Source: Pseudozyma flocculosa PF-1 (taxonomy: Eukaryota > Basidiomycota > Ustilaginomycetes > Ustilaginales > Ustilaginaceae). From it: a stretch of 64,000 nucleotides of DNA. Position numbers and translations under genes: made by a program. Below, piece after piece: positions 31,166-43,586 of the stretch. The stretch is taken from assembly GCF_000417875.1 (NCBI RefSeq), contig NW_006920874.1, positions 788,817 through 852,816 of the forward strand, in the 5' to 3' direction. Positions within the stretch are counted from its first letter, which is position 1, and each line of letters begins with the position of its first letter. Below the pieces are notes generated by a model. The model searched no databases. It saw nothing but the letters and a program-made list of their open reading frames with translations, and was not told the DNA's origin.

Positions 31166-33484
31166 ATGGACTCGCAGACGCACCAAACAGCGCAGCAGGC
31201 GGATCGCCATCAGCTCGCATCAACTGGCGACCAGAACGGCGAGCGGCCAAGCTGGTCGGACGAGTCGGCGTGCCCCGTACCCCATGCCAAGTCACAGCCT
31301 CTGCCACCGGGTCACCCGCCGGTGGCGGAAGCGCCGCCCTCGACCCTCTTCCCGCCGACGGGACCGCGCTGCGTCTTCTTCCGCTCTCCCGAGGACCTGG
31401 CCCAGACGCCGCCCCTCTCCCGCTCCTCTTCCTTCCTCTCGTCGCCCACGGCCAGCCTGCCTTCGCTCCACGAGTTCGCCGTCACCCACAGCGCCACCGC
31501 TTCCGAGTTTGATCGCGCGCAGAAGCTCGACCAGGCTCGCAAGGAGGCCAACATCAACCCCCTCCCCATGGACAAGGATGGTCAGATCGGCCTCGACCCC
31601 AGCACTACCCTCGTCCTTGCCAGCCGCAACAGCCAGCTCGCGCTTGTCCAGAGCAGCCACGTGAGCGCGATGCTCGAGGCACGCTATGGCCGGTCCTCTC
31701 CCGTTTTTGCCGGCAAGGGCCAAGAGGTGGAAGCCCTCCTCGGCCAGAACGGCATCGCCTCGAGCTCAAAGCTCACCGTCGAGCACACCGAGCGCGACGC
31801 CAGCGACGCACAGAAGCTCCTCGAGTCCTTCCAGACGTCGCCGCCCACTCCGCTGCGGCCATTCACCTTTCCCATTACTTCGATGTCGACTGCCGGCGAC
31901 CAGAACCTCCGGTCGCCGCTCTACGTCATCGGCGGCGAGGGCAAGGCCATCTGGACAAAGGAGCTCGAGGTCGCGCTCGAGCAGGGCGGTGTCGATGCCA
32001 TCGTCCACTGCCTCAAGGACGTCCCCACCACCCTGCCCCCTGGCCTCGAGATCGCTGCCATCCTCGAGAGGGAAGACCCGCGCGATGCGCTCGTCATCAA
32101 GCAGGGCCTGCCCTACCGCACCCTCGACGAGCTGCCTTCCGGCTCCGTCATTGGCACCTCTTCCATCCGAAGGGTGGCCCAGCTCCGCCGACGATACCCG
32201 CACCTCGTCTTCAGCGACGTACGAGGCAACCTCAATACCCGATTGGCCAAGCTGGACGCACCCAACGGACCTTATACGGCCCTCGTGCTGGCCGCTGCCG
32301 GCCTGGTGCGGCTGAGCCTGCACCACCGGATCACGGCCTTCTTGTCTTCGCCCGTCCTGCTCTACTCGGTCGGCCAGGGCTCGTTGGCGATCGAGGTGCG
32401 CACGCCCCCAGAGGGAGCCGACCCCGCGACCAACCGCGACGCCAAGGTTCGGGACCTGATCCGTTCGATCGGCGACTGGCGGGCGACGTTCCGGGCCGAG
32501 GCGGAACGCTCGCTGCTCCGCGAGCTCGAGGGCGGCTGTTCCATCCCCGTCGGCGTGGAATCGAGGTTCGAGGACCACGCCGAGGTCGAGGGACTAAGGA
32601 ACGAGGCCATCAGCCTCGTCGATGATGCCGTCCTCGGCGAGGATGGCGCGCAGGCCAAGGCGGAGCTGCCGAACGGCGGTCTCCCGCTGTGCAAGGACGG
32701 ACACACTATCCCTGTCAACCAGCTGGTCGGGCTAGAGACGAGCGGTAAGGGTTCGGCGCCGGCGCCTGCCGTCCCGGCGCCTCCGCCACTGCACCGGCTG
32801 GACACGGCGGCGGAGCAGGAGCGCCTGGCCGCCGAGCGTCGCGAGCGGGAGGCCGGCGGGAGTGGCAGCGCGGCTGCAGCGAGCAAGGAGTCGACGCTGG
32901 CCGAGAAGATTGCAGCGAGGACGATGAACATCGCCAACCGCTCCGTGTCGCCGCCCGAGGGACGGACGCTGTTCCTCGACACGATTGTCGTGTCGCTCGA
33001 CGGCAGCCGGTGCGCGCGCTACTCTACCTCTGCGCTGTGCAAGACGGTCGAGGACGCGCGCCAGCTCGGCATCCGCGTCGCCCACGAGCTCGCCGAGAAG
33101 CGCGGCGCGCGGTCCATCCTCGAGGAGGTGGAGCGGCATCGCAAGATGGCCGAGGAGGCGGACCAGAAGCGGCGCGACGAGGCGCGCAAGCGCAAGGCGC
33201 AGGGCCTGCCCGGTGGAGAGCCGCGCCTCGCCGCCGCCGCCGGCGCCGGCAGCGTGGGCGTGGCGGGTGCCGCAGAGTGCGGCGACCTCAATGCGCTGCG
33301 AAAGGGCGGCCGCGACAGCTGGATGCGCGGCCAGTCCGAGATCAACTTTGCCGCAGAGGTCGAGGGCGTCCGGCAAAAGGCGGCCGGCGTCGCTGTCGAT
33401 GCCCAGGACGGGTTCGATGCCCAGGAAATCGACCGGCGCTTTGTGCCGCGCGAGGATGGCCAGCCAAAGGCGTGGGAGGTCTGA
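31166..33484 (+). CDS. HEM3: Hydroxymethylbilane synthase (porphobilinogen deaminase)
   Basis: Intronless, 772 residues. The enzyme joins four porphobilinogens into hydroxymethylbilane, the third step of heme synthesis. Landmarks: LVLASRNSQLALVQ at about 151, TAGDQNL, GKAIWTKELEVAL, IVHCLKDVPTTLP with catalytic Asp285, GSVIGTSSIRRVAQLRRRYP, FSDVRGNLNTRLAKLD, GQGSLAIEVRTP, and LEGGCSIPVG with the dipyrromethane-cofactor cysteine at 458. It is about twice the usual 330-380 residues. There is a 150-residue N-terminal extension, a loop near 190-230, and a low-complexity stretch of roughly 120 residues (about 475-597) splitting the C-terminal domain, which resumes at FLDTIVVSLDGS. A charged tail then runs from about 655. 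All catalytic elements are intact. It is divergent from COX7 and convergent with the formin gene. Confidence 0.95.
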   Translation: MDSQTHQTAQQADRHQLASTGDQNGERPSWSDESACPVPHAKSQPLPPGHPPVAEAPPSTLFPPTGPRCVFFRSPEDLAQTPPLSRSSSFLSSPTASLPSLHEFAVTHSATASEFDRAQKLDQARKEANINPLPMDKDGQIGLDPSTTLVLASRNSQLALVQSSHVSAMLEARYGRSSPVFAGKGQEVEALLGQNGIASSSKLTVEHTERDASDAQKLLESFQTSPPTPLRPFTFPITSMSTAGDQNLRSPLYVIGGEGKAIWTKELEVALEQGGVDAIVHCLKDVPTTLPPGLEIAAILEREDPRDALVIKQGLPYRTLDELPSGSVIGTSSIRRVAQLRRRYPHLVFSDVRGNLNTRLAKLDAPNGPYTALVLAAAGLVRLSLHHRITAFLSSPVLLYSVGQGSLAIEVRTPPEGADPATNRDAKVRDLIRSIGDWRATFRAEAERSLLRELEGGCSIPVGVESRFEDHAEVEGLRNEAISLVDDAVLGEDGAQAKAELPNGGLPLCKDGHTIPVNQLVGLETSGKGSAPAPAVPAPPPLHRLDTAAEQERLAAERREREAGGSGSAAAASKESTLAEKIAARTMNIANRSVSPPEGRTLFLDTIVVSLDGSRCARYSTSALCKTVEDARQLGIRVAHELAEKRGARSILEEVERHRKMAEEADQKRRDEARKRKAQGLPGGEPRLAAAAGAGSVGVAGAAECGDLNALRKGGRDSWMRGQSEINFAAEVEGVRQKAAGVAVDAQDGFDAQEIDRRFVPREDGQPKAWEV

Positions 33485-33916
33485 CGGCGGCCGGCACCTT
33501 TCCCCCTGTTCGCCATCGCGCTGCCCTGCTTCCCCACCACCTCCTGTCACCTGCACCGTGCTTGTTTGGCTTTCTCCCTTTTGCAACCTGCGGATCATCC
33601 CCCCCACATTGGCCTGTCGTCGTCCGTTGTTCGCCCGCCCTGCGGTGCGGTGTGGGGTTGCGTGGTATAAGTAAAAAAGTGCAGCAGACGCGTGTGGCTC
33701 GATACGTTTACATGGATCGTGCCTGTGACACGATCGTCTCTCCCATGAGTTGTGATCGTCATCAGGGTCGTCATCATCAACTCCATCATCGCCCGTCGTG
33801 AGTCGTCGCAGGTGTCGTCGTTGTCGCTGTCATGTCGTGAGGGCTGCAATCGAGGCAGAGCAAAGGCGCAGCGAGGGGGGCAGAGGCGGCGCAGGCACGG
33901 CGTGCAAAGCGGGAAA
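33485..33916. other. Convergent 3' spacer HEM3/formin
   Basis: 432 bases between two stop codons. Interrupted CGTCATCATC runs occur at about 33760-33800. No gene is seen. Confidence 0.6.
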
Positions 33917-36900
33917 CTACCCGCCGTACTCGCGATTGGCTGGCTCTCCGATGAGAAATAGGCCGCTGAGGGGTCTCCTCTGCGTCTCCTTGATCTTCAG
34001 GCTCTTTCTGCCGCTCAGCGTGCCCTTGCCGTTGCCCAGCATGGCGGCGCCGGGGGGCAGGTTGGCGGCGTAGCTGGTCGAGTTTTCGCCGCCGCGGCTG
34101 TGCCCAAACTGACCGCCCTTGCGTCCTCCGCCGTTGCGCAGCTCCTTGATCGCTTCGTCGAGCTGGCCCCGTCCTCGACCGTACGAGCGTCGAAGCGGGT
34201 CGGCCTTTGTGTTGCCGCTGCCCGCGCCGTCGCCGCGCCCCTTGATGGTAGAGGACCGGCCGAGCGTGGCGGTATCCGAGGACAGCGTGGAGGCCGCCGA
34301 GGCGCCCCAGGATCGGAAGCGCGAGGCTGTCGGGGTAGAGTCCGAGGGAGAGAGGAGGCTGCCGTCGGTCGGCGAGTGTTCTTCTGCCGGCGTCGTCTGC
34401 GTCGCATCCGCCTCGACGACCATGTCCGGCACGCCGCTTGAAGATGACGGTGCAGCCGAAGGCGACGAGGGCGCTGGCGCCTGAGCCTCCTCTTGCAGGG
34501 CCTCGAGCGGGCCTCGCACCTCTGGACCAAACTTGGGGATGACGAGTCGCCCCCCGACCCCCGATAGGCCTTGGCCAAACGCCTTGCGGCGCTTCTTCTC
34601 CTCCTCAGCCTCGGCTCTCTGGTCAGCCTCGAGCACCTCGACCTCGGCTCGCATCAGCGCCTGGCCAAACGACGCCACCAGGCCAAAGAAGTCTTCCGGC
34701 TTGGTAGTCGTGGCGTCCTCGCCGTAGTAGCTGAGCAGCTTCGTCAGGCTGGCCTGGATGCTGGCGCCGGCCGTCTGCAGTGCCTTGATCTGGCTCGTCG
34801 AGTGGCGGAGGAACTCCTCCATGACGGGCAGGAAGCGGTCGCCCTGCGGAGAGATGCGGATCCGCTGCAGGACCCGCACCTCTTCGGCCACGCCGTCGTG
34901 GCCCATGACGAGCGCCGTGATCGACTGCATGATGGTCTGCGTCGAGATGCGCGCCGCCGCCTCTACGTGCGAGCAGTCGTCGAGGAAGCCGACGAGCTCC
35001 TTGTCCGCCTTATTGAGCAGCCGAACCAGGTAGTGCAGCAGCGACGGCGTGGCCGGAGTCGGGTTGGTCGGCTTCGTCTCGCGCAGCTTGAGCAGATCCG
35101 ACAGCTGGAAGCCCGCCGCACCGCCGCGGAAAGTCGACGAGTTCAGCACATTGCCAATCATCAGGACCGTGTGGAGCACGCTCTTGAATTTCTGGCTGCC
35201 GTTGAGCTCGACGACGGCGTCCTTGAGGATCTTGAGGTCCGGTTTGAGCTCCTCGATGTCGAGCTCGAACCTGCGGATGTAGAGCATGCAGCTCAGGCGC
35301 TCGTGGAGCTTCGGGATGCCGAGCATCTCTTTGAAGAACTGGTCGGCCTTGCCTAGCGCCGAAACGTCTCCATCGTAGTCGCGGATGATCTCCATCTCCT
35401 CGGTGGTGGGCAGGCACGACTTGAGCGCCTTGAGATTGTCGACGCTCAGCTGGTTCTCGTCCATCTGCAGCAGCGCCGCCCGGATCTCTGGGAACGGGAG
35501 CTTGATCCGGGACAGGAGGATGGCGACGTTCTGTGCGCGCGTCAGATCGATCAGCGTGGCTGGAGCCTTCTTGTTGGTACTCGCCGATGCCTTGGTCGCG
35601 GCCGCCGGCGGAGCCTTGGCGCCAACCGCAAACAAGTCGTCGAGCTGGTCCACCTCCTCGGCGACATTGATGGGCGTGGTAGGCAGCTCGCTCCAGACAG
35701 TTCGGGCCAGCGCGTGGTTGGGGATCTTGTTCCAGAACAGCGCCCGACGCTTCTTGGCCGGGATCGGAGGGAGCAGCGGCGTCTTTGGAGCTGCCGGTGC
35801 ACCAGGAGGCGGAGGAGGGACTGGACCACCTGGCGCCGGAGGTGGTGGCGGCGGAGGTGCGCCACCGTGCGGAGCGCCGTGAAGCGCAGGGGGCGGCTGA
35901 GGAGGCGGAGGTGCACCGCCCAACGGCCCTGGTGGAGGCGGAGGCGAGGCAGGAGGGGCAGTCGACCCTCCGCCCTGCAGCGATGACGACAGAGGTGGCG
36001 GCGGTGGCGGCGAAGGGGGAGGAGGGCCCGCCCCGGCGCTGGTACTGGGCTGCATCGTAGGCATCGATCCGGCGACTGCAGAAGATTGTGCAAGAGGAGC
36101 AGGAGGAGGCGGTGGCGGCGGTGGCGGCGCCGGTGGTGCCTGACTTGAGGTGTCCAACGCTACCGCGCCGGCGAGAGCTGGAGGGGGCGGTGGCGGTGGT
36201 GGTGGGGGCGGGGTTGGTGCAGAGGCTTGGGCCTGGGCGGGATCGGCTACGGCAGCATCCAACGACTTCGGCTCTTCGCTGATTGAAGTGACAAGACGGT
36301 CGAGTCCCGAAGTGGCCATGGCCCTGCCGTTGCCCGTCACCTGCGGTGAGACAGTGGGCGAGGCAGGATTGCTGATGCCGCTCTGGCGTCGCTTCGCTGG
36401 CGGCGGCGGAGGGGGCGGGGCAACCTTGCGCCTGTAGTCCATCTCCGTCATCACCGTCTTGCCACTGGCAGTGGTGACATCCGGTGCGGGCGGCGGTGGC
36501 GGCATCGAGGTCCCCGCGCTCGTCCGAGCGCCGGGAGGCAGGGGAGCCTGACGATGGACCGGGGCGGCTGCGATGCCATTGGCACCAGGCACAAAGGGCT
36601 GGGTCTGGAGTTGGAGCAGCAATGCCTGCAGCTTGGCAACCTCGCCCTTGAGCTTGTTGATCTGCTCGTCCTTGACTTTCAGCGCTTGTGCATCGGCCTC
36701 CTGGCGAGAGGTGTCCTGCGCTTGCTTCATCGCATCGAGGGCCTGCTGCTGCAGCTTGGCGACGTCCGCACGCAGTGCAGCAATCTCGGTGTCCTTGCTG
36801 CCGAGGGCATCGATCGTCTTCCGTGCCATCATGTCGACCTCGTTTTCACTGTCTGCGAGGGCATCTGAGGCTCTGCTCAAGCCACCCTCGAGAGCGGCTG

Positions 36901-39900
36901 CACCTTCCTGCGACCGAGCCTGCGAGCCAAGCCCGCTCTGGAAGCGCCCGTAGACCGCCTCGAGGGCACGCTTGAGGTACTTGATCTCGCGCTCCTTGGA
37001 CTCAACCTGGCCCTCAGCCTCGGCGATCTGCACCTTGTGCCGGGCGATCTCCTCCATCAGGTTGGTCCATTGCCGGTTGCGCTCAAGGCGATCCCGCTTG
37101 GCCCGCTCGTCGCCATCGGCTCGGTCGTTGGGCCTCGTCGCCGACGTGAGCCGATCGACCTCGGCCTGCAGCTCGATGACCTGCTTCTCCTTGGCCACCA
37201 GGCGCTGGATGACTCCGGCGAAGCTCTCCTTGTCACCGCCTCGCTTCGGCAGCGTGGATGGGGCCTGTGCGTCCGTGCTGTTCCTGTCCGCATCGCGCTG
37301 CAGAGCCGCCGCGCCTGGCAAGCTGCGCAGCGTGTTGACCTCGGCCGTCTGCTCGTTGAGCTCCGACTTGAGCCGCGCCTTTTCGTCGCTGAGCTCCTCG
37401 ACCTTGGCCCGCAGCCCTTCGAGCTCCTCGACGAAGCTGCTCGGCACCGAGCTCGTGTCGCTCATCCGATTGGCCTTGATCATGGCCTGCTTGCCCACGA
37501 GGTGCTGGATGTTGGCGAGGTAGGCCTTCATGAAGCTGCGCCAGCCTTCATCGAAGTCGACCACGTCGACGGAATGCTCAAGGAACTTCTCGACGACAAA
37601 CATCAGGTCGGTCTTGAACTGGTGGTCGATGTCGCGCTCGAGGATGGTGGAGGTATGCCGGAGAATGGAGATGACGATGGGGTAGAGGTCCTCGTGGTTC
37701 TCCTTGGAGCTCTGCAGCAGCTGGGCGGCCTCTCCGAGCGTCGAGATCGGGGCGTGGCGCGGATCGTCTTCTGCGAACCGCATCGTCCTCTCGTGCAGCT
37801 CGTCCTGGTCGTCCTGTTTCTCCTCGGTGTACACCTGGATCTGGGTTAGCAGGCCTTCGGGTGGATCGACGTAGCGCAGGCTGACCATGACCTCGTTGAG
37901 CCCGCGGCGTGCGAACTCGTCTCGCAGCGCCAGCCTCTCCTCGAGGTCCTCGGGGCTGTTGGTGATCGCATTGATCAGCACCATGGCGGCCGTGCGATAC
38001 TCCCACACGATCGCCTCGTCCGCCTCGGATTCGGCCAGGTCGGCCGAGGTGCTGTGGTCGCCAGAGGTGTCGGCGTCAGCCCCGTCGAAGCGGAGGCTGT
38101 CGACGAGAAAAGCGAAGCGGAACCTCTCGCCGGCGATGATCTTGAGCTCCGACAGCGCCGCACACACCAGGCGGTGCCCGTCGGCCAGGGAGAGCACACA
38201 GAGCGCCGCCAACACATCGGCCGCCTGCAGCCTCAGCTTGTACGAGGGCGAGCGCAGGCTGAAGGCGATGTAGTTGATGAGGAGCGGTCGCTCGAGCACC
38301 TTTTCAAAGCCGAGCTCGGTGTTCATAAGCGTCCGCAGGCACTTGACCGCCTCCAGCAGCAAGGTGTCCGACATTTCCTTCCGTTCGGCCCGCTTTCCCT
38401 TGGTGGCGTCGAGGCTGCTCGTGAAGCTGTCCGTCTCGACGCGCATGACCTCCTCTAGCGTTTCCAGGCCGTCCTCGTTGAGGAAGCCATCGATCCACGT
38501 CAGCTTGGCGCTGCTCAGCGTGACGCGGAGCGAGAGGAGATGCTTGACGAGGTCCTTGCGTCCCAGCTTGCCCTCACGCAGCTGCGACACGTAGTAGGCT
38601 GGGGAGCTCTTGTCCGACACGCTGCCTGCATTGGTGGCGCCGGTAGTAGACGAACCGGCCGGGGCGCCCCACCAGCTGCTCCACAGGCTCGAAGCCAGGC
38701 CGGCGCTGCTGCCGGTGTGGTTGGCTTTCAGGTCGCCGAAGGCCTCGCTGGCCCCAGTCTTCTGGGCCGTCAGGCTATTGGCGGGGTCGGTGCCATCCTC
38801 CGAGACGAGCGCCGTTGGCCGTGCGCTGCCCTTGCTCGCCGAAAGATCGAAGCGAGCGTCACTGGCCGTCAAGGGGCTGGCGCCCGGATCGTCCGACGCA
38901 CCCCTGGCCGAGCCGCTGTGGTTCGTATCCGTGGTGCCCCAACTCGCGATGCTGGCCAGGCTGAAGCGGTTGGACCAGGTGCCGGCCACGATCGAGGCTC
39001 GGCTGAGCGTCTCTGACAGCGCGCCGGCGTGCGCTGGGTCGTTGGCGGCGGCAGCATCGCTGGTCGAGGCTCGCTGCTTGGTCGGGGTCGACGCCAGCTT
39101 TGCCGTCTCGTTCTGCTTGATTAAGAACCGTTTCCGATCGTCGGGCAGCGCCAGCATCGCGGCGCGGCTTGTGCCTTTGATGCCCAGGTCCATCATGAGC
39201 TGCTCGAACCTGGAGGAAAGCTCCTCGGGCGTCTCTGCCTCGGGGCTGTCGTTTGTTGCGACAGTCGACACGCCGCTGCTGGTCGGCGATGCGGCATGAA
39301 CGGAAGCGATGGAGGGCGAGCGCGAATGCAGGCCATCGTCCTCGAGCTCCAGAGGACCGCTGACGCTGAAGGTCTTGCCGCTGCGGCCCACCGTGCCGGG
39401 CACAGCCCTCCGTGTTTGAGGTGTCGGTGTCGACGGGAAAGCCGGCGCACCCGCAGACTCGCTGGTCGCCGTAGGAGAAGTGGCCTCACTCGCGCCGCTG
39501 CCGATCCAGCCCTCGAACATCCGGCTCAGCCGAGCGGTCGTGGTGTGCGTCTGGCGGCTGCGCTTTGCGGGCACGTGGACAGATCCCGTGGCTGACCCTG
39601 CAGCGGCCAGGCTTGCTGCAGCCTCGGCGGCGTGATGCGTCAGTGTCCCACCAGACGCCGAATCGCTCCCCTCGCCAGCAAGCCCTTGCCCATCGTCGTC
39701 GTCGCCTTGCTGCCGCAACAGCTGCTTCCTGTCAGCGCCCTTGAGAGTGCCCGGCCCACTGTCGTCCTCGTCGTCTTCGTCTTCGTCGCCGCGATCGGGC
39801 AGCGTCTGGATCAAGGCATCGAGATCGGCATCGCCGGTCGACGAGACAGGGTTCGACGTTGCCGAAGTGGGGGCAGCAGCGGCCGTGGCACCCTTCGACA

Positions 39901-41086
39901 TCAGTGCCGCAGTGGCCTTGCTGACGCTGGCCGCGCCCCAGAGGCCGAGCATGCCGGACCGCTGCGCCGCAGACCTCTGTGGCGAGGCTGGACCCGCTGC
40001 GGCCTCGCTGCTGGCGGCCTCGGGCGGCCTCGTCGCCTCCTCTGCCGTCGAACCAGACCGTCGCGCGTGCTTTGAGAAGCCGTGGGCGACTGTACCGAGG
40101 TTCGACAGCCAGCTGGCGCTGATTGTGAACATCAGCCCAGGCTCGGCATCTTGCCCTTCCTCGGCGAGCAGATCCGGCAAGCTGGTGGTGGCGGGAAGAG
40201 GCGGCGGCGGAGGTATCGGCGTGGGTGCGTTTGGCGCCGTCGACGGCAGCCGTGCGATGGCATAGACGACGCGAGCGGACTTGCTGCCTTGCAAGATCAC
40301 TCGGCGGACGCCGAGCTCCTCGCAGACCGCTTCCACCAGCTCGCTGGCCGACGCACCCACGCCGATGGCGCCCGCAGCCGCCGAGTGGACCGCGGGAAGG
40401 AACCAGAGCCGCCCCTGCCAGCCGTCGTAGATCTCGGGAACATGGCCGAATCGAAGGCGGAGACGGAGGCCTGGGGCTCCACACACCAGGCGAAGCCTTG
40501 GGCTGTGGAGATGAGACGAGAGGAGGAAGTCTGAAAAGGCGGGCTGAGCGTCGCTGGGCGCCGGCGGCCCTGCGCTTGGATCAACCTCCTTGTCGGCGGT
40601 GTCGTTGAGGGCACGGAGATGAGAGAATACGTCCGTGTGCAGAGGAAGCAGGCCTTCCGGCCGCAAAGTAGGAGACAGAGATCACGAGAAAGATGCAATT
40701 CAGCTTGCCGGCTTCACACAAAGGGGTCGACCGCAATGCCGGGGAAGCTGCTCACCGTCTCCGAGCTGGTTGAGCTCGTCCTCGCTCCACTCGCGGTTGG
40801 CCGGGCTGACCTCGACCGTCTGAACGGCCCAAGGACGGCCGCGGCTGTCGACGAGCCAGGGAGACGAGGCAGTAGCGGCTTGTACCTGCTGCAGGGCGTC
40901 TGTCATATCGAGCTCGGGGTCAAAGTGGTCGCCAAAGACCTTGCGGAGCTGGGTGCTGTTGACGGGGTCTTTGAGGAGCAGTGCGATGAGCTCTGCGATG
41001 GTGGACTTGTGCGACGTTGGCAGCGAGGCCGAGAGGATGGAGGCATTGTCCGGGAGGAGGATCTGTAGGAGCTCGCGCGAAGCCAT
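33917..41086 (-). CDS. BNI1: Diaphanous-type formin, actin nucleator
   Basis: Two exons (41086-40756 and 40653-33917) encode 2355 residues. Formins nucleate and processively elongate unbranched actin filaments for cables, rings and polarity, downstream of Rho GTPases. Order: exon 1 MASRELLQILLPDN..., joined by a 102-nt intron (G|GTGAGC...GGAAG) to GLLPLHTDVFSHLRAL; a GTPase-binding/FH3 region at about 590-1170 (FEQLMMDLGIKGTSRAAM, KLTWIDGFLNEDGLETLEEV); coiled coils to about 1550; the FH1 proline region at about 1585-1730 with many Pro runs; FH2 at about 1740-2130 (KKRRALFWNKIPNHALARTV, FQLSDLLKLRETKPTNP); and a DAD-like LDEAIKELRNGG near 2273 followed by basic residues. The GBD plus DAD pair implies autoinhibition released by a Rho GTPase. 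The BNI1 name follows domain order; which paralogue it is cannot be told. The first 590 residues are long and low-complexity. Confidence 0.96.
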
Positions 41087-42274
41087 GGCGGGCAGTCGAA
41101 TGGCAGTCGAGGTCTACCGGGGATGTGCTGAGTGAGCCGTGCTGGGTGTATCGATGCCTCTGACGAGGGTATTCTAGCGACGACCCATCTCAGGAGGGCG
41201 TTGCGGGCCTAGGCCGGAGGATGATGTCGGAAGCCAGGACCGCTTCGTGGGCGGCAGATAGTCGATGTTGCGGGTGCGTCGTGTTGCAGTGGCGGCAAGG
41301 ATGCGGTCAGGCAGAGGGACTAGCTGAAAGAGCAGAAGCAACGTCGGCAGGCGCAGAGCGTGACGAGGGCCCCGGTACAGAGGTCGTCGTGAGCGCCGAG
41401 GTTGAAGCGTCTCAGGGCAATTGAGCGAGGCAGGCTACAGGGAATGGTGCCGTGCGGGCGGGGCGACCAGAGGAGAGCAGGAGGTAGACACCCTGGTGGT
41501 GGTGTTGGTTGCGACGAGGTTGAGACGTTCCCGTCACGCGCGTTCGGTGGCTCGGGGGTGCCCGATGCGGCCAAGAGTTGGCAGACCGCTGTGTGTCTAT
41601 CGAATGTATGGAAGGGGTGGCGTGGATGGGGGTTAGCAGGCCGTCGTCGTTGTCGTCGTCGTCGTGGGCCTCTCCGCTGCACCTCGGCGATGGCAGGCAG
41701 CTGGCCCGTGGGGCATGGGGCATGGGGCGTGGCAGGCTGACAGAGGGCCAGGCAGGGCCAGGCAGGGCAGGCGGCGTCGCTCTGCCCGCCGCCGAGCCAC
41801 CTGGGAAATGCGCCTGGAAAATCGACACAAAAACACCTGCCAGCCCCCCCTCCCCTCGACCCTGGCAGAGCGGCCATCTGCCTCATGCCTCTGGCCAGCA
41901 CCGTACGTCGCTCGTTCAGGGGTCGCGCGTCGCCCGCCTGCCTGGACCCTGAAAGGAGGCCGCCTCGCTTCACCCGCCAGCTCCAGGCCAATTCTCCCGC
42001 CCGAGAAAAACGGGGCACCTGCACGTGAGGCCTAGGGCAGAGAGAGAGGAAGAAAAGGTTGCCCGCCCAACCCGCTCACTCTCCGGCTCGCTGACCAAAA
42101 TCGACGTCCCAACCTGCGCTTGCTGCCGCTCCTTCCCGCGACCCATCCTCGTCCTCGACACCGTCCACCTCGTCGGCCCCTCACAACCCGCCGACACTTG
42201 CCAACCAGCTTCGTACAAACGGTCCTCTACTCCGCTCCGTCTGCTCAGCCAAACGCAGAGCCCCAGCCCGCACC
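41087..42274. other. Divergent spacer formin/mS23
   Basis: 1188 bases between two divergent start codons, containing both promoters. The middle (about 41690-41790) has GGGGCATGGGGC and GGCCAGGCAGGGCAGGC tandem motifs. No gene supported. Confidence 0.55.
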
Positions 42275-43586
42275 ATGCCACGACGACTGCCCAACCAGGT
42301 CCCTCAGACCGTCTCCCGCCTGCTCGATGCCGGCTTCCTCAAGCGGCCCCCGGCATGGTACGAGGCCGTCACAAACCACCCGCCCGCCCCTACTCCTCCC
42401 CGCCACGCCATCGCGCGGCCCAACGATGACCTTCCCCTCTCGCTCCGCACCAAGCCACCGCGATCCCACCCCGCCTCTGGCTCCAAGCCCAAGGCGCTCG
42501 CAGCACCCGCTGCCGCCTCCGCCGCCCCCAAAAAGGCGTCGGCGCCATCTCCGGCCGCCCGCTTCCACCAGCGCGACGTCAACAACTCCAAAAAGAAGCT
42601 CCGCGCCCAAGGCCCCAAGCTGGCACCCAAGCCCATCATCTACGACGAGGACCGCCTGCGCAGGCAGTTCTTCCGTGACCACCCGTGGGAGGCCTACAGG
42701 CCAAAGACGCTCGTCGAAATGACCGACAAGGTCGGCACAGAGTCCCGCGTCAATGGCGACCCCCGCAAGCTCACCTCCTACGGCCGCAACCCTAGCGTCG
42801 AAGAGTGAGTAGGCACCCAGTGCGAAGGGCCCCGCCATCCTGTCTGCCGCAGCCGCTCACCAGGGCATCCATTAGCTGACTCCACGACCGCTCATCGTCG
42901 TCGTTTCCGGCCCCGCCTTTCCGTGTGCCAGCTTCATCGCCTGTACGCTGGCAGCTCACCGCAACGGAGGGCTCTCGCTCTCGCAGGCCTACCACAACAC
43001 GCTCTCGTCGTTCTACGCCATCAAGGCCGAGCAGGAGCACGCCCGGCGCTACGCCATCCTCGAGGCCAAGTACTACGGCGCCGACCTTGGCAGGAGCGAG
43101 ACCCAGCGTGGCTTCGAAAAGGAGGACAAGGCTCTCGAATCCTGGGCTGCGTGGGCCTCGGGCGACCTCCAGGCCGCCAGCGCCGACGACCCGAGGGCGG
43201 CGATAGAGGCGCAGCTAGCAAAGGCGCCGAGGGTCAAGCGGACCGACGAGACCTTCACTGCGGGCGAGAGGTACCTCGAGGCCGCACAGGCCTTCCGCGA
43301 GGGCAAGCTCGATCTTTCCGCCCTGGGCATCGGACCATCTGCGTCCACCCCCCTCTCGGCTCTCGCGTCTGCACCCTCTGCTGACGCTGCGGCTGCACAC
43401 GACCAGTCCAACGGCGTCGACTTCCTTGGTCTGAGGCAGACGGCGATCCGGAGCGGCGAGGTGGGCCCGGATGAGGCAGAGGCGCTCGCAGCGACCATCG
43501 AGGAACCCAGCGCGTCGGACGTCGCCAGCCCGCAGGACGACCAGAGGTTCCGCAAGAGGGTCGGGACAAGAGGCCAGCGAATCTAG
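42275..43586 (+). CDS. RSM25: Mitochondrial small ribosomal subunit protein mS23
   Basis: Two exons (42275-42804 and 42932-43586) encode 394 residues. mS23 (yeast Rsm25) is a fungal and animal mitochondria-specific protein of the mitoribosomal small subunit. Exon 1 starts with VPQTVSRLLDAGFLKRPPAW followed by YEAV, matching the family start, and later has YDEDRLRRQFFRDHPWEAYR with the conserved FxxDHPWE core. The 127-nt intron (GA|GTGAGT...GCCAG|C) leads to NGGLSLSQAYHNTLSSFY and GRSETQRGFEKEDKALESWA, the conserved C-terminal half. The remainder is an Ala/Ser/Asp-rich extension absent from yeast. Exon 2 has no internal methionine near its start, so simple start-to-stop searches miss it. Confidence 0.92.
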
